Of a DNA stretch of 64,000 nt, positions 62,068-64,000 are shown in pieces. Position 1 is the first letter of the stretch, and each line of letters begins with the position of its first letter. The notes under the pieces were generated by a model. That model did not search any database. It was not told the origin of the DNA and was given only the letters and a program-made list of their open reading frames with translations. This DNA comes from Pseudarthrobacter sp. L1SW (GTDB lineage Bacteria > Actinomycetota > Actinomycetes > Actinomycetales > Micrococcaceae), in assembly GCF_020809045.1 (NCBI RefSeq), contig NZ_CP078079.1, positions 3,720,001-3,784,000 of the forward strand, in the 5' to 3' direction. The position numbers were made by a program, and so were the translations under genes.

Positions 62068-63668
62068 CCGGCCACCATCGCTGCTGCCCGGCTGTGCAGG
62101 GCGGTGACAGCGGCGCGGGCGGAAGTCATGGCGCCGTGCTGCCAGGCGATTGCGTGGCTGAGGTGGTCCCCGGCGAAGTAGATGTTGCCACTAGGCTCCA
62201 GCAGCTTGGCGTACTTCGCATCAGTCTGCGACGGCCAGCCCACCCAGGCGCCTTCCGAGAATGCAGTGCTGCCCCAGTCGACAGAGAACGACGCCGCCAC
62301 GTCCTTGCGGTATACGTCGCCATGGATTTTCACGCCCTGGTCGAGGGCGCGGCTGAGACGCTTCTCCGGGCTGAGTTCCTTGTAGACCCGTGCGCTGGCG
62401 CCGGTGTTGTAGTAGCCCACCATGGTGCCGCGCTGCCCGTGGAAGCCGGTGGAGGGGTACCACATGTTGCCAAGATCGATGTTGGTATTAGTGATGCCCC
62501 CGTAGATCCGGTGGTCTTCCTCCCACCACCGGCGGGAGTATTCGATGCCGATCTTGCCGGCGTCGCTGGGGGTGGCGAACTTTAGGGCATCGAGCACGTC
62601 TGTGGGGAGGTTGCCGGGGATCTTCGCGGCGATGTGCGGTGGCAGCGTGCACACGGCGAAGTCCGCCTCGATGCGCTTGGTTTCACCGCCGGGGTTGCTG
62701 TATTCAACGGCAGCGCCCGCGGCGGTGTTGTTCATGGACAGGACCTTCGCGCCGTAGACGAACTTGTCCTTGCCGATGGCTGCTTCGAAAGCGTATGGGA
62801 TGCGGTCCATGCCGCCCACCGGCTGGAACATCATCATGGCCTGGTCCCAGCCGAACTCGAAGGAGAAGTAGTTGCCTACCCCGCTGGCGAAGACGTCTGA
62901 CAAGGCGTCGGGAGCCAGGGGCGTACCGGCTTCCAGGCCCGCCCCCGGGGCCACCGAGTAGCCCTTGCGGCCGGTGCCGGTGTACTTGAAGCTTGCCGCC
63001 GCATCCCCCGGGACCTTACCGCCGATGGCGCCGAAGCTCTTGAGGAAGGAGATCAAGTTCTCTTTGTCCGCTGTGCTCATGTAGCTGTCCAAGGCGCCCT
63101 GGTCGGTGGCTTTGGCGAGCAGTTCGGAGACGTACCCGTAAACATCAGCTTTCGCGGCACGGTGGCGGATGGGCGTATTGGAGAGCTTGCTGGTGCCTTC
63201 ACGGAAGAGGTATCCATCCGCGTTCTGGTTGGTGAAGGGCTCAATTGCCACTCCGAGTTCCTTGCAGTAGTCCAGCGTGATGTGGTGCTGGGGGATGCGG
63301 CCCGGGCCGGCATTCATGTACTGGTCCTTGGAAAATGCGGCCCGTTGGGTGACCCCCCGGAGGTCCGTCTCTTCCGTCCCGCCCCGCACCGTCCAGTTGC
63401 GTCCGCCCGGACGCATCCGTGCCTCGAGGATGGTGACTTTGTAGCCGGCCTTGCCCAGTTCGTAGGCCGTGGTCAGGCCCGCGATTCCGCCGCCGAGGAT
63501 CACCACGCTCCGGCCCTTGCCTTGCAGGTCGTCAGCTCGCGGTGCTGCGAACGCAGGAGCCGCTGTGTCCGGAGCCAACCCCATGGCTGCCATGGTCTGG
63601 TACATCACCCCGGCTCCCCCCACCATGCCCACGTAACGGAGGAAGTTCCTGCGAGTAGCATCTGTCAT
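62064..63668 (-). CDS. Tat-exported flavin amine / L-amino-acid oxidase
   Basis: The 534-residue protein starts with a twin-arginine signal (TRRNFLRYVG followed by a hydrophobic stretch to AFAAP). It has the FAD site VVILGGGIAGLTTAYELGKA, the ARMRPGGRNWT motif and the C-terminal GNIYFAGDHLSHAIAWQHGA, all marks of the monoamine/L-amino-acid oxidase family. It would act outside the membrane, turning an amino acid or amine into an imine with H2O2. The ATG at 63668 follows AAGGGA. It is paired with the exported RidA protein downstream. Confidence 0.88.
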   Translation of the reverse strand: MTDATRRNFLRYVGMVGGAGVMYQTMAAMGLAPDTAAPAFAAPRADDLQGKGRSVVILGGGIAGLTTAYELGKAGYKVTILEARMRPGGRNWTVRGGTEETDLRGVTQRAAFSKDQYMNAGPGRIPQHHITLDYCKELGVAIEPFTNQNADGYLFREGTSKLSNTPIRHRAAKADVYGYVSELLAKATDQGALDSYMSTADKENLISFLKSFGAIGGKVPGDAAASFKYTGTGRKGYSVAPGAGLEAGTPLAPDALSDVFASGVGNYFSFEFGWDQAMMMFQPVGGMDRIPYAFEAAIGKDKFVYGAKVLSMNNTAAGAAVEYSNPGGETKRIEADFAVCTLPPHIAAKIPGNLPTDVLDALKFATPSDAGKIGIEYSRRWWEEDHRIYGGITNTNIDLGNMWYPSTGFHGQRGTMVGYYNTGASARVYKELSPEKRLSRALDQGVKIHGDVYRKDVAASFSVDWGSTAFSEGAWVGWPSQTDAKYAKLLEPSGNIYFAGDHLSHAIAWQHGAMTSARAAVTALHSRAAAMVAG

Positions 63669-63820
63669 GTCGTTCCCTTTCACCGGAGTGTTACAGGGTG
63701 AGCCTAGGGATGAAATGTTTCGTCAAATGCTGTGACAATGTCCGTCATGTAGCGTTCATATTTCAGTAAAGTAAAACGCTCCTTCGGCACCACAGCGCCC
63801 TCCTGAAAGGCATCTGGTTA

Positions 63821-64000
63821 GTGATCACCAGCACCGGCTACCTGCGCGAGGGCCTTCATATCCGACTGCTTGAGGACGGCGATGCCGCGGCCCTGGCGGC
63901 GGCATACCAGCGTAATCGCGGGCACTTGGCGCCATGGGAGCCGGAAAGGGATGACGCCTTCTTCACGCCGGAGCAGCAGGCCGAAATCATCCGCGCCAAG
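63821..64000 (+). CDS. GNAT-family N-acetyltransferase, 5' part only
   Basis: From a GTG at 63821, behind GAAAGG, the frame stays open to the window edge (60 codons). It reads ITSTGYLREGLHIRLLEDGD, then AAAYQRNRGHLAPWEPERDD. The N-terminal beta-strand with RLLEDGDAAALA and the HLAPWEP motif are typical of RimJ/RimL-type acetyltransferases. The acetyl-CoA site lies beyond the window. Confidence 0.75.
   Translation, partial: MITSTGYLREGLHIRLLEDGDAAALAAAYQRNRGHLAPWEPERDDAFFTPEQQAEIIRAK

Overview
The window is a high-GC chromosomal stretch whose gene content fits Arthrobacter, Pseudarthrobacter or a close relative in the Micrococcaceae. The main pointers are a homoprotocatechuate dioxygenase whose metal ligands fall at exactly the numbering of the Arthrobacter globiformis Mn enzyme (H155, H214, E267), an hspR-dnaJ-grpE-dnaK locus with HAIR boxes, and frequent GTG/TTG starts with purine-rich Shine-Dalgarno sites. 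Almost everything looks chromosomal and intact. The exception is a degraded patch at about 7.5-11.1 kb.

Left part (1-11.7 kb): the 3' end of an unknown gene, then a minus-strand operon of a type III glutamine synthetase relative, a three-subunit split glutamate synthase-like enzyme (amidotransferase, GXGXG and FMN subunits), a monomeric sarcosine oxidase-like flavoenzyme and an M20 amidohydrolase. This set resembles the gamma-glutamylmethylamide/N-methylglutamate route with a flavin oxidase in place of the usual dehydrogenase. A foreign-looking insert follows, with an unrecognised protein, a HAD hydrolase and a broken serine recombinase. An XRE-cupin regulator lies beyond it.

11.9-21.9 kb: a LacI-controlled ThuEFG/ThuB/ThuA-like disaccharide operon without its own ATPase, two LacI operators, a PhoD-like phosphatase and an amylosucrase. 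22-31.5 kb: prephenate dehydratase, a MobA-like hydroxylase, and divergently a homoprotocatechuate meta-cleavage operon (hpaG-like/RraA fusion, GntR, hpaE, hpaD, hpaH, hpaI). 31.5-36.1 kb: a CstR-type persulfide-response cluster (CstR, three rhodaneses, TauE, thioredoxin, persulfide dioxygenase-rhodanese fusion) with four CstR-like boxes. 36.2-42.1 kb: an MFS transporter and an arsenic island (arsR, acr3, arsC, trxB, arsO-like).

42.1-51 kb: small unknowns, the hspR-dnaJ-grpE-dnaK heat-shock operon, and an MMPL exporter with its MarR regulator. 51-64 kb: a methyltransferase, a LysE exporter, a phosphotyrosine phosphatase, a Zur-box operon with a degenerate COG0523 protein and a cysteine-free L36 ribosomal protein, a kinase-PabB fusion with pabC nearby, a cardiolipin synthase, small regulators, and a secreted amino-acid oxidase plus RidA pair.

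The most unusual structure is a family of four 66-bp near-perfect palindromes. Each sits between two plus-strand genes, 14-33 nt ahead of the next start codon, and paired base changes keep the stem intact between copies.
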